64,000 nucleotides of DNA from assembly GCA_025201375.1 (NCBI GenBank), contig JAIWZP010000012.1, positions 372,001-436,000 of the forward strand. The letters run 5' to 3'. This document shows positions 22,364 through 34,204 of the stretch, in pieces. A program made the translations under genes and the position numbers. Source of the stretch: Gongronella butleri (taxonomy: Eukaryota > Mucoromycota > Mucoromycetes > Mucorales > Cunninghamellaceae). The first letter of the stretch is position 1. Each line of letters starts with the position of its first letter. The notes under the pieces are model-generated. The model made no database searches and had not been told where the DNA came from. It worked only from the letters and a program-made list of their open reading frames with translations.

Positions 22364-24328
22364 ATGGTTGCCTCTCCCAGACCCGGATCTCCCTACCACG
22401 GACGCCCTACTAGCTCCATGTCCACCCACAGCAAGATTGAAGAAGATTTGCACGATGTTGCTGGCATTGATTACGACAAGGTACGCGTTGTGGCACCCAT
22501 TTTTTTTGGCATTTTGGGATGGGATGGCTGATCTTTTTATTTAGGTGACCATCAAGCGCAACCCCTCTGTTGCCGTCTTGTACGAGGAGGCTCTTACCTA
22601 TGAGCAAGGCACCGTGATCTCGTCTGCTGGTGCTCTGTGCGCCTACTCTGGCAAGAAGACCGGTCGTTCGCCCAAGGACAAGCGCATTGTGCAAGAGGAA
22701 ACCTCGGACAAGGACATCTGGTGGGGCCCTGTCAACACGCCCATCTCTGAGCACGTCTTCTCCATCAATCGCGAGCGTGCCATTGACTACTTGAACACCC
22801 GTCCTCGCCTCTATGTCTTTGATGGCTTTGCCGGCTGGGACCCCAAGTACCGCATCAAGGTCCGTGTCGTCGCCTCGCGTGCCTACCACTTGCTCTTCAT
22901 GCGCAACATGTTGATCCGCCCCACCGAGGAGGAATTGGAGAACTTTGGCAACCCTGATTTCACCATCTTCAACGCTGGTGAGTTCCCCGCCAATCGCTAC
23001 ACCACGGGCATGACCTCCACCACCTCCGTCTCGGTCAACTTCAAGCGCCGCGAAATGGTCATCTTGGGCTCCGAATACGCCGGTGAAATGAAGAAGGGTG
23101 TAAGTTTTAAAAAAAATGAAAAAAAAAGCGGCGCAAGCGCATCCACGAGATCCATCAGAGACTCATTCTTTTTCTCTTGCAGATCTTCACTGTGATGCAC
23201 TACCTCATGCCCAAGGCTGGTGTCCTGTCTCTCCACTCGTCCGCCAACGAGGGCCCTGACGGCGATGTTTCCTTGTTCTTTGGTCTCTCCGGCACTGGCA
23301 AGACCACCTTGTCTGCTGACCCCAAGCGTGAGCTCATTGGTGATGACGAGCACTGCTGGTCGGACGATGGTGTCTTCAACATTGAGGGTGGCTGCTATGC
23401 CAAGTGCATTGATTTGTCCGCCGAGAAGGAGCCCGCGATCTTCAACGCCATCAAGGTATGACAAAAATTAGAGCCGCACTGGTTGCACAAGGAAAAAAAA
23501 AATACGATCCAATTATTGACGCGTTTTTTTCTTTCGCTTTTTGATTAGTTTGGCGCTATTTTGGAAAACGTTGTGTTGGATGAGGAGACTCGTGTTGTCG
23601 ATTTCTCGGATGACTTCCTCACCGAGAACACCCGCTGTGCCTACCCCATTGAGCACATTTTGAACGCCAAGCTTCCTTGCATGGGCGGCCACCCCAAGAA
23701 CATCATCTTGTTGACCTGCGACGCCTTTGGTGTGATTCCCCCCGTCTCCAAGTTGACCCCTGACCAGGCCATGTACAGCTTCATCTCTGGCTACACCACC
23801 AAGGTTGCCGGCACTGAGGAGGGTGTCACCGAGCCTCGTAAGAAACCAATTGAACGCGAATTGAAAGAGCAAAAATATTGATTTTTTTTTTCCTTTGCAG
23901 AACCCACTTTCTCTGCCTGCTTTGGCGCTCCCTTCTTGGTCCTCCACCCTCAACGCTATGCCACCATGTTGGCTGAGAAGATCAACAAGTTTGGTGCCAA
24001 CACCTGGTTGATCAACACTGGCTGGATCGGTGGCAGCGCCGCCTCTGGCGCCAAGCGCTGCCCTCTCAAGTACACTCGTGCCATTTTGGACGCCATCCAC
24101 TCGGGTGAGCTTGCCAATGCCGAGTACACCGAGCTCGAGATCTTTGGCTTCCAGATGCCCACCAAGGTCACTGGCGTGCCCGATGAGCTCTTGGACCCCC
24201 GCAAGGCCTGGCAAGGCACCGACTACCAGGAGCAGCTCCGCAACGTTGCCCAGATGTTCGTCGAGAACTTCAAGACCTTCGAAGCTGGCGCCTCTCCCGA
24301 GACCCTCGCTGCCGGCCCCAAGCTTTAA
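22364..24328 (+). CDS. PCK1: Phosphoenolpyruvate carboxykinase (ATP)
   Basis: Cytosolic; converts oxaloacetate plus ATP to PEP, ADP and CO2, the committing step of gluconeogenesis. Five exons (22364-22480, 22545-23099, 23183-23455, 23549-23837, 23901-24328) give 553 residues, the usual fungal size. The ATP-class P-loop GLSGTGKTT lies at 258-266, followed by the metal-binding IGDDEH and [16 protein letters not shown] segments. The substrate-side motifs NRYTTGMTS and [10 protein letters not shown], and the C-terminal [10 protein letters not shown], are intact. The first about 40 residues are a Ser/Pro-rich extension. Codon use is strongly biased (GCC, AAG, CTC), in line with high expression. 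TATA box and short leader are present. Confidence 0.97.
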
Positions 24329-24529
24329 ATACATCACCCGTCCTTCTCCATTTCCCTCCCCCCCGCACCTTCCCTTTGTAAATAGAAAAATCATGATTAA
24401 AAAGATAAAAAGGCGCTCCGCCTTTGGTAGAAACAAATTCCGACCTTAATCCTGTCTACCTGGAAACATGCTGGACCAGCTGCGACACATTGCAAAAGTG
24501 CAAGAAACGAGATCACTTGAAAAATTATA

Positions 24530-25605
24530 GCGGATGCTCTAAGACTGAATGATCCGATTCGCGAAAAAAAAAAAATTGATGCCGCTGGAGTCTTGAGTTC
24601 ACCAACGTGTTCAAATCCTGAGAGCTGGGACCAGATGAGCAAGATTCCCGAGGGAATGCCAGGTACAACGGGGGGCAAAGGCGGTAAAATAACCTCCATC
24701 TAGTCGCGTACGGCGACATTGGCGCAATATATCGACGCGCGAGTCACCTCAAATGAAATCAGCGGCCAAACGCGCTAAAAGCGTTTGTGGTTTGGAGAGA
24801 TTGCGATGCGATCTCGGCGAGTTAACCTTCACAAGGTCGTTTTCACCTGTTTTGGCCCTGAATTTACGCAAAACGCATTTTCTCATGACTGAGTGATCTG
24901 ATTTCTGCAAAAACTTGGAGTCATCGAAGTACTGAGTCGTTTATCCACTGGTCTAAATTTGGAACCATATGGTCAGGCTCATCGCGAGGAACGCGTAAAA
25001 TATTTTTTTTGGCGCTGGGTTTTTTCTAGCAAGCACGAATCTCGAGATTTCTCGCGACTGAGTGATCTGATTCGCGATCAAAATTAACACCGTTGGAGAA
25101 TTGGGTTTATCATCAACTGGTCCAATTTTGGGACTAGATGTGCAAGTTTCTGATGAAGCATCAGTTTCATAGGCGTAAAGGGGGTAAATTCACCACCATT
25201 TGGTCTCGTACAGCGGCAACGGCTGAGCGCGCCGACGCGTGAGATACCTCAAATGAATCAGCGTTCAAACGCGGTAAAAGCGCTTGTGGTTTGGGAACAT
25301 CGCGTCGAGATCTCGACGAGTTAGCCTTTAAGGGTCGATTTGGCCCTGATTCATGCAAAAGGCATTTTCTCAGGATTGAATGATCCGATCTCCAAAAAAA
25401 ATTATTGACATCGTTGGTGTTTTGTGTTCATTATCCTCTAGCTCAAATATAGTACCCGATGAACAAGATCTGGAGGACGCGCCCAGCAAAATGAGAAGGG
25501 GGGTGAAGTTTTGTCCATTCTGGTAGCGTACGCAACAAGGGCCCAACTATCTACGCGCGAGTCATCTCTAATGAATCAGCGGCCAAACGCGGTAAAAGCG
25601 CAAAA
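24530..25605 (+). repeat. Decayed tandem array, unit about 320-345 bp, three and a half copies
   Basis: A shared word GA(C/T)TGA(A/G)TGATC(C/T)GAT starts each unit, at about 24543, 24887, 25056 and 25374. Units 1, 3 and 4 also share CTCAAATGAATCAGCGGCCAAACGCGGTAAAAGCG (in two parts: TCA-AATGA-ATCAGCG and CAAACGCG-TAAAAGCG) near 24750-24790, 25250-25285 and 25572-25602, and a GTCTCGTAC-like word before it. Unit 2 is truncated. The copies have diverged by many substitutions, so the array is old. No open frame is conserved between copies. Confidence 0.75.
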
Positions 25606-25789
25606 AAAAAAGGGATGATCATATATGCGATACTGTACACAGTATCATTTTACAGATGTTTACACGCGTTTGAGACACGTTCGTCTGTGTACGCGACAGA
25701 GACATCAGTTTATGGTATCATACTCGATTGTCCGACGACGTGTCAATGCATATATTTGGCTGATCAATGAGAACGGGCGAAGAAGGTTC

Positions 25790-25792
<3 letters not shown>

Positions 25793-25850
<58 letters not shown>
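25793..25850. repeat. A34 run followed by (GA)12
   Basis: A perfect A34 tract (25793-25826) runs straight into twelve GA units (25827-25850), 9 bp before the PIG-A stop codon on the opposite strand. In the PIG-A transcript this would read (CU)12 U34 right after the stop. Confidence 0.9.
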
Positions 25851-25851
<1 letters not shown>

Positions 25852-25859
25852 GACCAGGG

Positions 25860-27737
25860 TCATTCGTGATCCATCTTCTTTTTATAACGCTCTGATGGAA
25901 AAGTGGGCGCTGGTTCTATGGACCAGCGCGGAAACACGATCTCTAAAAGCAACCAAAACAAATAATCGAGCGCCATCACCATGCAGAAGATTTTGCCAGC
26001 GTACAGCCCGCAGCCATAATAGCGCCTCAATCGTTCAATCAGTGGTGATGATGGCATGTGATAGATCAGATCGTACACCTATGAAAAAAAAAAAGGCATG
26101 AGGACATAAAGCGGGCATAAAAACATGCGTGTTGCATCGCCGCTCACCTTTTCTGTGCGCTCCGCAACATTGGACCAGCTGTACATGTCTTTAAGCTCGT
26201 CATTGAATTTGCTTGGGTCGACCTTGCCATAGCGGATCAAATGCAGGGCTTTGGAAATGGCCATGATCAAATCTAGACGCATTGAGGTTAGTGAACCACA
26301 AAAAGGATTGTAAATATGCGCTTTACCATCTTCCTCCGGCATAGCATAGTTAATCATGTGGCTCGGAAGCACTTCAGGGACGCCTCCTACCTTGGTGCTA
26401 ACGACGAACAGACTAAAAACAGATGAAAGAGGGCCGTTAAACGCGATTTTAACCATTTCTCCTTTTCTCCCCGCCTTACCCTGCGCAAGCGGCCTCGACA
26501 ATGGCAATGCAAAAGGCCTCTGTTAGGCTGGTATTCAAGAAAACATTGCCTTGGATGAGGATGTTGCGAACTTGACTGTGCCTGACGGGCCCCAGCAGCT
26601 CGACGCGGTCTTGCAACATATGTTTTTCACGCATCTGTTCCAAATCTATCCTTTTTGGCCCATCGCCACCTGAAGGCATAATGAAATGAATTGAAGAGAA
26701 AGGAATGAGAGGGTGTATTGGGGCAACGAGGGTTTTTTTTTTTTCGCCCTTGATCATGCGATTTTGTTTTTACCAATGATGAATCGCACATTCTTATGCA
26801 TTGCACATATCCGGGGTATCACGGCAACTAGCAAATCAACTCCTTTGCGGTACACTAGGCGGCTGATCACGACAATTGTAACTGAAGGTGGCAAAAAAAA
26901 AGTACGCGTCAGGTTCCCCAAAAAATGGAAAAAAAGGCGAAAATTACTCCAGTTGGGATCTGCGGCCGAGGGATCTGGTAAGAATTGAGACGCCACGACA
27001 GCATTGGGTATGACGGACACATTGCGCGGAGAGAGTGCGGCGCGCAGCACCGTGTTTTCTTTGCTGCATGAAAAAAAAAATGATAAAATGGCGCATCAGC
27101 GACGCCATTTTCGCCCAATTTGTATGCGTTTTTGCCTTGTATGTGAGACACAAATGACATGGTCAACGTCGCTGAGGGTGAATTTGAGCAGCTTGTTTGT
27201 GAGAATGGAGCTGGCGTCCGCGAATCCAAAAAGTGAGTGATCTGTGAAGCATGCCTTCAATCCCATTGTTTTGCTATGCAGGATGGCTTCATGGCACAGC
27301 GCAGAGAATGCCTGATGCCCATGCACAATGTCAATGGATTCGCGGATCAGAATGTTGCGCAGCAGTGGGAAAAAGCCGTACACAGTCGGCAGCGACGCCC
27401 CCGAGTAAATCACGAGTGTCGGCACATAATACACCTTGAGGCCGTTTGTCAGGTACCGCACGCCCTTTCTGTTACCATACGCGTGCGTTATAACAATGAC
27501 CTTTGTACAAAAAAAAAAAAAATCAAAAAAGCAACTTTTCTATAAGTCCCCTTTGTCCATCTTGGTCGTGCCCTGATTACTTGCCTTGTGGCCGCGCTGA
27601 ATGAGCCTTTGAGACACCAGAAACAGATGGCTCTCGACACCGCCCATACTGGGATAAAAAAAGTCGCTGACCATACTATAAAAACAGGCTGGTAAGTATA
27701 AAAATTGATGTTTTAACCGCGCGACTCGACTTGCCAT
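25860..27737 (-). CDS. GPI3: PIG-A/GPI3: phosphatidylinositol N-acetylglucosaminyltransferase catalytic subunit
   Basis: Transfers GlcNAc from UDP-GlcNAc to phosphatidylinositol on the cytosolic ER face, the first step of GPI-anchor synthesis. Nine exons: 27737-27718, 27675-27585, 27500-27136, 27063-26948, 26881-26774, 26669-26480, 26412-26327, 26272-26148, 26078-25860; 439 residues (yeast 452). Landmarks: [83 protein letters not shown] and the E-x7-E-like [13 protein letters not shown]4 family. A C-terminal hydrophobic helix (about 400-425) is the expected anchor. Two introns need GC donors (27584 and 27135). The 42-nt first intron is in frame and open, so an unspliced start with 14 extra residues is also possible. 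Confidence 0.93.
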
Positions 27738-28073
27738 ATCTTGTAAGGCATAGTTGAATGAAAAAGTGAAAGAGGAGAACCAGATGATCGCCCACCGCGC
27801 GGGTTTCCAAATCAAGATGGCAGTCGCGTCGCCAAAAAAAAAAAAAAAGTAAAAACGAAATTGGCGACCATTGCAACCATCAACTGGCCCCAAAAGCTGA
27901 TATCACTCAGGGAAGGGACGTGGGGCGATATCGCAGGCACCGCCAAAACTGCAATTTACCCCCCTCCAAAAAAAAAAAAAAGAACCAAAACGCGCGATGT
28001 GCCCTGATTTTTGTTTCTTTTTCATTTCCCACTCTTTTTTTCATCATTGTCTTTTGTCCTCAATTCTTATTTC
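27738..28073. other. Divergent promoter between GPI3 and the CUE-like gene
   Basis: 336 bp between two start codons on opposite strands. It holds an A14 run at 27836-27848 and another at 27969-27981, and a T-rich leader (28010-28070) before the rightward start. No other feature is seen. Confidence 0.55.
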
Positions 28074-29336
28074 ATGGCATCAGAAGGTCAGTGGGCACTC
28101 GTGATACCATGAAGAATCACCCAAACAATTGAATTGGCTGACACTGGCTACTATTTCTCTCTTTTTTTGTTTTTTTGTCATGCATTTCTAGATATCATTT
28201 CGCAATTGCGAGACCTGCAGTCGGTGATTGACGACTTTGAGCTGGGATCGGAAAATTACAACCAGCAGCGCGAACGGCAGAGCAAGCGCGAAAAGCACAA
28301 TTCGTTGATGGACACACTGATGCCGTTTCAATCGTCCGACAGCTTTGCTGATTTGGTTGACAAAATTAACGAGATCCAGCCGACTTTGGATGATGTGGTC
28401 TTGCCATCGCCTGAGGATGCCACTAGTCTGGCAATCGACGGCGACGTGCAAGCGGAAAATGCAGTTCCACCGGCATCCCCTGCCATGCCGTTGCCGAGCA
28501 GCCCTCCATCCATGCCACCCTCAGTGTCACAACCTTCACTTGGCAGTGAGAAACGGTCGATCAAGTCGCACAAGAGCACGCGCACCCGACGCGCTGACAA
28601 TGCAGCATGCAAATATTACGCGCGCAGCTATGAGGAAATGATGTACATCCCCGACATTTCCGAGCGCATCCGCTTTTACGAAAAGACGTACCAGCAATGC
28701 ATGGCCGCGCCATCCGTCATGTACGCCTGGGTACAGAGAATGAAGGCTAAGGGCAAGCCGACACCTCTGTGTGAAGGTAAAAAAATACAAAAAAAAAAAG
28801 CATAAAAAAAGAGCACATCAGGTTTTATCTTTTTTTTTCATTCGTCCCAAATAGGTTACACGCCGCCACCAAGACCTGTTCTCGTTCCATCCGGGTCCTC
28901 TGTATTCAAAGGACGCGTGGATCACGGCAGTTTATCGTTTAATGGGTCGATCAGCATGGTGTTCCGCAAAGCGACACGATCAGAGAAGCGTAGCAACAAA
29001 CCAGAGCGGCTTGCGAGTCAGCGCGACCGTCTTGCGCAGTCGATGCACTGGACAAGCAGCGATTGCGTCGCACCGCGGCCTGTGCAAGGAATGATGGGAT
29101 CGTCGCGCGTCACACCGATGACCAAAGCCAAGACAAGCAAGGCCATGCTCAACACTTCGCTTTTGTCCCTCAAGAAGCGCGCTGCGCCACCGCCCGTCGC
29201 GTCCGATGAGGTTTTAACCGACATGTGCAGCGTTTTGCCGCAATTGGATCGAATGGTCTTGAACGATTATCTCGCACAAGCCAATGGCGACCCCATGGTG
29301 GCTATCACCATGGCTGTCAGCCATTTGAAAAAATAA
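28074..29336 (+). CDS. CUE-like domain protein, function unknown
   Basis: Three exons (28074-28086, 28192-28776, 28855-29336) give 359 residues. Exon 1 carries only 13 coding bases (MASE plus one base). The N-terminus (5-50) is helical and charged. The centre is Ser/Pro-rich with an SLPSEG/KSHKSTRTRR-type basic patch around 160-170. A conserved-looking block (YYARSYEEMMYIPDISERIRFYE) precedes a run of about 30 residues ending in QRMKAKGKPTP. The last 45 residues (LTDMCSVLPQLDRMVLNDYLAQA, GDPMVAITMAVSHL) fit a CUE ubiquitin-binding helix bundle. That pattern (P-x-L, then L-x-x-L, then A-I) is suggestive, not decisive. It shares a divergent promoter with GPI3. Confidence 0.7.
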
Positions 29337-29757
29337 AAAAATTAAGTCTGGAGCCATTTCTCACGCAATTGGTTTTTTGCAAACGTGGTACACAAAAGAA
29401 AAACGCGTCATGCAAGGCTCAGGCATTGCGACACAAGATCGCACTAAGGCTCAAATGGCTCAATAGACGCCAAATCATGTCCCTGATTCGATTATTCTTG
29501 CAATGAATGGAAGGGGTCCAACAAATTAGCAGGGCAATGGCAGAAAGGGGGTCAATTTAAGCTTTTTTTGCTGTTTCCCCTCCCCCTCCCCTTTTCTCAC
29601 GCGCCCCCCCCTGGCCTTTTGCCATCATTCTTGGTGTTGGCCCAAAAAGGGCCATGAGACCCAACAAGGGCCAACTCCTCTTTTTTTTTTTTATCTTTTT
29701 AGGACTTTTTGCTTTTTTTTTTCCCTTTCACTTATCCGTTTGGCGCCCGTTCATCAT
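29337..29757. other. Intergenic region, no gene seen
   Basis: 421 bp separating the CUE-like gene from the sugar transporter, same strand. Contains T10-T11 runs and C-rich patches (29580-29610). Nothing else is recognised. Confidence 0.5.
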
Positions 29758-31320
29758 ATGACAAGCTCGCCCACGACGGTTTATCTTCTCTTTGTCGTGT
29801 TTGCCATCACGTTGGTAAGGGTTAAAAGGGAGTCGTCTATGTTTTGAGGTTGCTAAAATAGAATACGCGCTTTGTAGAGCCCATTTCAATACGGGTACCT
29901 CACGGGTGAGCTGAACACGCCTCAAGATGTTATATCAAAGTGTCGTTTGAAGGACGGCTATGAGATACAAGATGATGGACAGGCTCTTCCGCCGTGTCTG
30001 CCTATGACGGATGGGCAATATTCTCTTGTGGTGGCGATGCTTCTTGCAGGTGGCCTGTTGGGAGCGCTGTCGGCGTCTCATTACAGTGACCACTATGGGC
30101 GCAAGCAGACGCTGGTGTACACGGCATTACTGATTGGCGCCGGATCGCTTCTGATGACATTTGCTTGGACACGTTGGGTGTTGATGGCGGGGCGATTTGT
30201 GGCGGGGATTGGCAGCGGGATGGTGACGGTGGTGGTGCCTGTGTATTTATCAGAGTGTGTGCCCAAAGCCATGCGCGGGTTCTATGGTGCGTTGAATCAG
30301 CTGGCCATTGTGATCGGGATCATGATTTCTCAGGTCCTAGGCATGCTCCTTGTCACGCAATGGCGCTGGATCTTGTTTGTCGGCGCCATTGTCGCTTTTG
30401 CACAATTATTCCTTTTGCCCTTTTGCGTCGATTCGCCAAAATATCTCGCGTCGCGTCAGGGAGGCACACATCTTGCCAAACAAGCGCTTCTTCGTCTGCG
30501 TGGCACGTCGCTCGAACACGTCGAGGAGGAAATCGAGGAATGGCGCCGTGAGTCGCTTACTGGGCCAACATCCCCAGACCCATTGCTCGGCACGACTTCC
30601 AACAACAATGCACCGGCCACCATTGGCCAATTCCTCACCGCGTCGCGTTATAGGCACGGATTGTGTCTGGTCATTCTTTTGCAGCTTACCCAGCAGCTGT
30701 CCGGCATCAATGCTGTCATTTTCTACTCCACATCCATCATGTCCGCTGTATTCCCCAATGCGTCCGATCGCATCACCGTTTGCATCTCGGTCATCAATCT
30801 TGTCATGACTCTCGTCTCTGCCTATATGATGGATCGCGCAGGCCGCCGCACGCTTTTCCTGATCTCTGCCTTTATGATGGCCTTTAGCAGCCTGCTGCTT
30901 GGCTGGAGCATTGAAAACAAGTATGACCGCACCTCGGCCGTCGGCATTGTCGCCTTTGTCGCTGCATTCGCCATTGGTCTTGGCCCAATTCCATTCCTCA
31001 TGATCCCCGAGCTCGTCGAGACACACGCCGTCGCTAGCGCAGGCTCTGTGGGCCTTGCCACCAACATGATCTCCAATTTCATCGTCTCAGCAGGCTTCAT
31101 GAAGCTGCGCGATGTCATTGGCCAAGGACAAGTCTTTTACGTCTTTGCCTTGATTGTCGTGACGCTCGCCTTGGCCGCGTTGTTCTACCTGCCGGAAACA
31201 AAGAATCGCAGTGCAGACGAGGTCATTCGCTCCGGTTATGCCGTCATGTCTTCATGGAGGCGCCCCGCGTATCATTTGGTTTCTGGCGCAGCATCCAATG
31301 ATGCCCAACATCTTGCATAA
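29758..31320 (+). CDS. MFS sugar transporter (SLC2/GLUT-type)
   Basis: A 12-helix plasma-membrane facilitator or proton symporter for hexoses. Two exons (29758-29814, 29878-31320) give 499 residues. Family signatures: FQYGYLTGELN in helix 1, SHYSDHYGRKQ (loop 2-3), GRFVAGIGSGM, PVYLSECVP, the SPKYL variant of PESPR-L, QQLSGINAVIFYS in helix 7, MMDRAGRRTLF, and PETKNRS after helix 12. The QQLSGIN motif and the early Gln-Tyr-Gly resemble the animal GLUT1/3-like branch more than yeast HXT proteins, which carry long N-termini. The substrate is unknown. The single intron, right after helix 1 starts, is 63 nt. Confidence 0.92.
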
Positions 31321-31900
31321 AAAAATAATAAAATGATCCATTTGGCCCTTGTCATGCGGGTGCTCTCGGGTCCTAGCTGCACGTTTTGCAACAAAGAAAC
31401 GGAGTCGATGAGGTCGTTTGTGAGAATTCACGATAAAAAACGCATTTATTGGTCTTTAGGTGGTCATGATCGCGTGGCGACGACGCGACTCGCAACTCGA
31501 CACATTTGAAAATAGCCACCTTTGCAGGGGATCAGTATGTTGACGCGAAAAAAGGAGGCAATACCGGCGCCATTGGCCAGTTGTGCCTTAAAATACACGG
31601 TTTTGTTTTACAAAATCGCTAACTTTTGTCATTTTCCTACCCTGATCGGCTTGAAATTTGTCAATTGCTCAAGACAGGATAGGCACTTTATTTTTGCTGT
31701 TGGCAACAAGGACTTTTGAGGCACGCCAATGCGCATGACAATCAAAAAAGGGCCAAATTTTGATTTTCCATTATCCGATTCTTGATTTGGACATGTCCAA
31801 TTTGGCGAATTAAAAAAGGGGAGGCGGGACCTCAGCCACCTGCGGCCCTTTCCTCTTTTTTTCTTTCCAACTTTTTTTTTTTTTTTTTTACTCGTGCATT
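31321..31900. other. Intergenic region, no gene seen
   Basis: 580 bp. The last 50 bp is a T-rich tract (31854-31889) immediately before the NOG2 start codon. No coding region is supported. Confidence 0.5.
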
Positions 31901-34204
31901 ATGGGTCAGTTCAAAAAGGAGAAGAACCGAGTGTCCAGAGACAAGGCTGGCGGCGATGATCGTGCGACGAACATGCGTGTCAAGGGCGAGAACTTTTACC
32001 GCGATGCCAAGAAGGTCAAATATGTCAATATGCTCAAGGGCGGCAAGGCGATCCGAGATGCCAATGGCAACATCATCCAAGCGGCCGAATTCCAGAGCAC
32101 GGACGCCCCGACAGCACGCGTGGCACCCAACCGCAAGTGGTTTGGTAAGTAGAGGAAATGGAGATGAGAAAAGGGAGGGCAAATTGGCTCATCTGTTTTG
32201 TTTTTTTTTTCAAGGCAATACACGAGTGATTGGGCAAAAGGCATTGGAAGACTTCCGCGAGTCGCTGAGCGCCAAGGTGCACGACCCGTACCAGATTCTT
32301 CTCAAGCAAAACAAGCTGCCCATGTCACTGTTGCAAGACCCTACCAAGACTAGCCGCATGCACATTCTCGAGACCGACTCGTTTGCCAACACTTTTGGCA
32401 ACAAGGCCCAGCGCAAGCGCCCCAAGCTCAACATTGGCTCCATGGAAGAGATGATGACAAAGGTGGACGACAGCACCGGTAAAAAAAAAAAAAAAAAAAA
32501 GAAAAAAAGGGAAAAAAAGGGGGAAAAATGAAAGCAAAAAGCAATAAAATGGAATGAAAAGACTCACATTTGCATTTTATTTAGAGGGCTACAAGGCAGA
32601 AAAAGACTCGAGCTTGTTGGCCAACAAGGTGCACGACATGGTCGACGAGGCACGCGGCTGGTACCTGCAAGCCGGTCAATCCAAGCGTATTTGGAACGAG
32701 CTGTACAAGGTCATTGACTCTTCCGACATCATCATTCACGTCCTCGATGCGCGCGACCCGATCGGCACGCGCTGCCGCAACGTTGAGAACTTTATTCGCA
32801 AGGAGAAACCACACAAGCATTTGATTTTTGTCTTGAACAAATGTGATCTCGTTCCTACGTGGTCCACCGTAAGGCCCTTTTTTTTTTTTTAGCAAGAATT
32901 GAAAGGATTCGAGGACTCAATTCTTTTCTTTTCTTTTTTTTATGCGATAGGCTCGCTGGGTGGCGACATTGTCCAAGGATGCGCCAACATTGGCATTCCA
33001 CGCATCGATCAACAATTCGTTTGGCAAGGGCTCTTTGATCCAATTGCTGCGCCAATTCTCGGGTCTGCACACGGACAAGAAGCAAATCTCGGTGGGTTTC
33101 ATTGGCTACCCCAACACGGGCAAGTCGTCGATCATCAACACACTCAAGGCCAAAAAGGTGTGCAATGTGGCCCCCATTCCTGGCGAGACCAAGGTGTGGC
33201 AATACATCACACTGATGAAGCGCATCTACCTGATCGATTGTCCTGGTGTTGTGCCTCCCAATGCCGACGACGAGGACGTGGATATCATTCTCAAGGGCTC
33301 GGTCCGCGTCGAGAAAATGCACAATCCAGAAGACACCATTCCGACCATCCTCGAACGCGTCCGACACGAATACCTGCGCCGCACCTACGGCATCCGCGAT
33401 TGGCGCGACGCCACCGACTTTTTGGAGCAGCTCGCACGCAAGCACGGCAAGCTTCTTAAGCGCGCTGAGCCTGATTTGCACAATACCTCGGTCATGGTCC
33501 TCAATGACTGGCTGCGCGGCCGCATCCCCTATTATGTGCCTCCCCCCGAGGCCGTCGCGCCAAAGACCGACGAGCAAAAGGAAATGGAGGATATCAAGCA
33601 GAAGCTCAAGGTCGAGCAGCTCTTCGGCAAGATCCACGTCACCGCCGACTTTATGGAAGACGACCTTGCCAACAACAAGGAGCTCATTGAGCAAGAGCGT
33701 GAACTGGCCAAGAAGAATGAGGCTGCAAAGGCCGAAAAGGCGGAAAAGACCGACAAAAAGGCAAGCAAGGTTGCCGAGAAGGACGAGTCCGCCGCTGCCG
33801 CCGATGTCACCGATTGGGATGAAATCTTTGATAGCGTCGTTGGCGAGGAAGGCCCCAAGGTCCACGCCCCGGTCATTGAGGGCGAGGATGATATGGACAG
33901 CGAGCTCGAGATGAGCGGCGACGAGGGACAAAACGAGGCCTCCGACGACGATGACAGTGCCAATGGCAATGCCAATGCCGTCGAACAACAAGACGACGAA
34001 GAGCCCAGCCCGCGCAAAAAACAAAAGACCGATGACGCGGCCTCTGCCGATCCCAAGAAGAAAAAGGTCGGTGTCCACTTTTACGAGACCGCCAACGTCA
34101 AAAATCGCAATCGCAGCAAGGTCAAACCCGACGAGCCCGTCAAAAAAGTCTTGCAAAGCCGCCTCAAGGGCTCTCAAATTGCCGGCAAGCGCAAGCGCCG
34201 TTGA
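31901..34204 (+). CDS. NOG2: NOG2/GNL2 GTPase of 60S ribosome assembly
   Basis: Nog2 (Nug2, human GNL2) is a circularly permuted GTPase that binds late nucleolar/nuclear pre-60S particles before export. Four exons (31901-32144, 32215-32478, 32585-32868, 32951-34204) encode 681 residues. The N-terminal NGP1 domain starts [13 protein letters not shown] and contains [19 protein letters not shown]. GTPase motifs appear in permuted order: G4 NKCD 254-257, then G1 GYPNTGKSS 316-324, then G3 DCPGV 360-364. The end is acidic/basic low complexity with a KKQKT nuclear signal and a KRKRR terminus. All introns close in phase. The second intron opens GTAAAA with A20. A large open frame on the opposite strand is a shadow. 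Confidence 0.95.

Larger units (their letters stand above)
24329..25859. other. Noncoding stretch with diverged tandem array and A34/(GA)12
   Basis: After the PCK1 3' end the DNA from about 24530 to 25605 is a diverged tandem array (separate entry). It is followed by TACTGTA-type words (25629-25650) and an A34(GA)12 tract at the 3' end of PIG-A. No coding region is supported. Confidence 0.7.
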
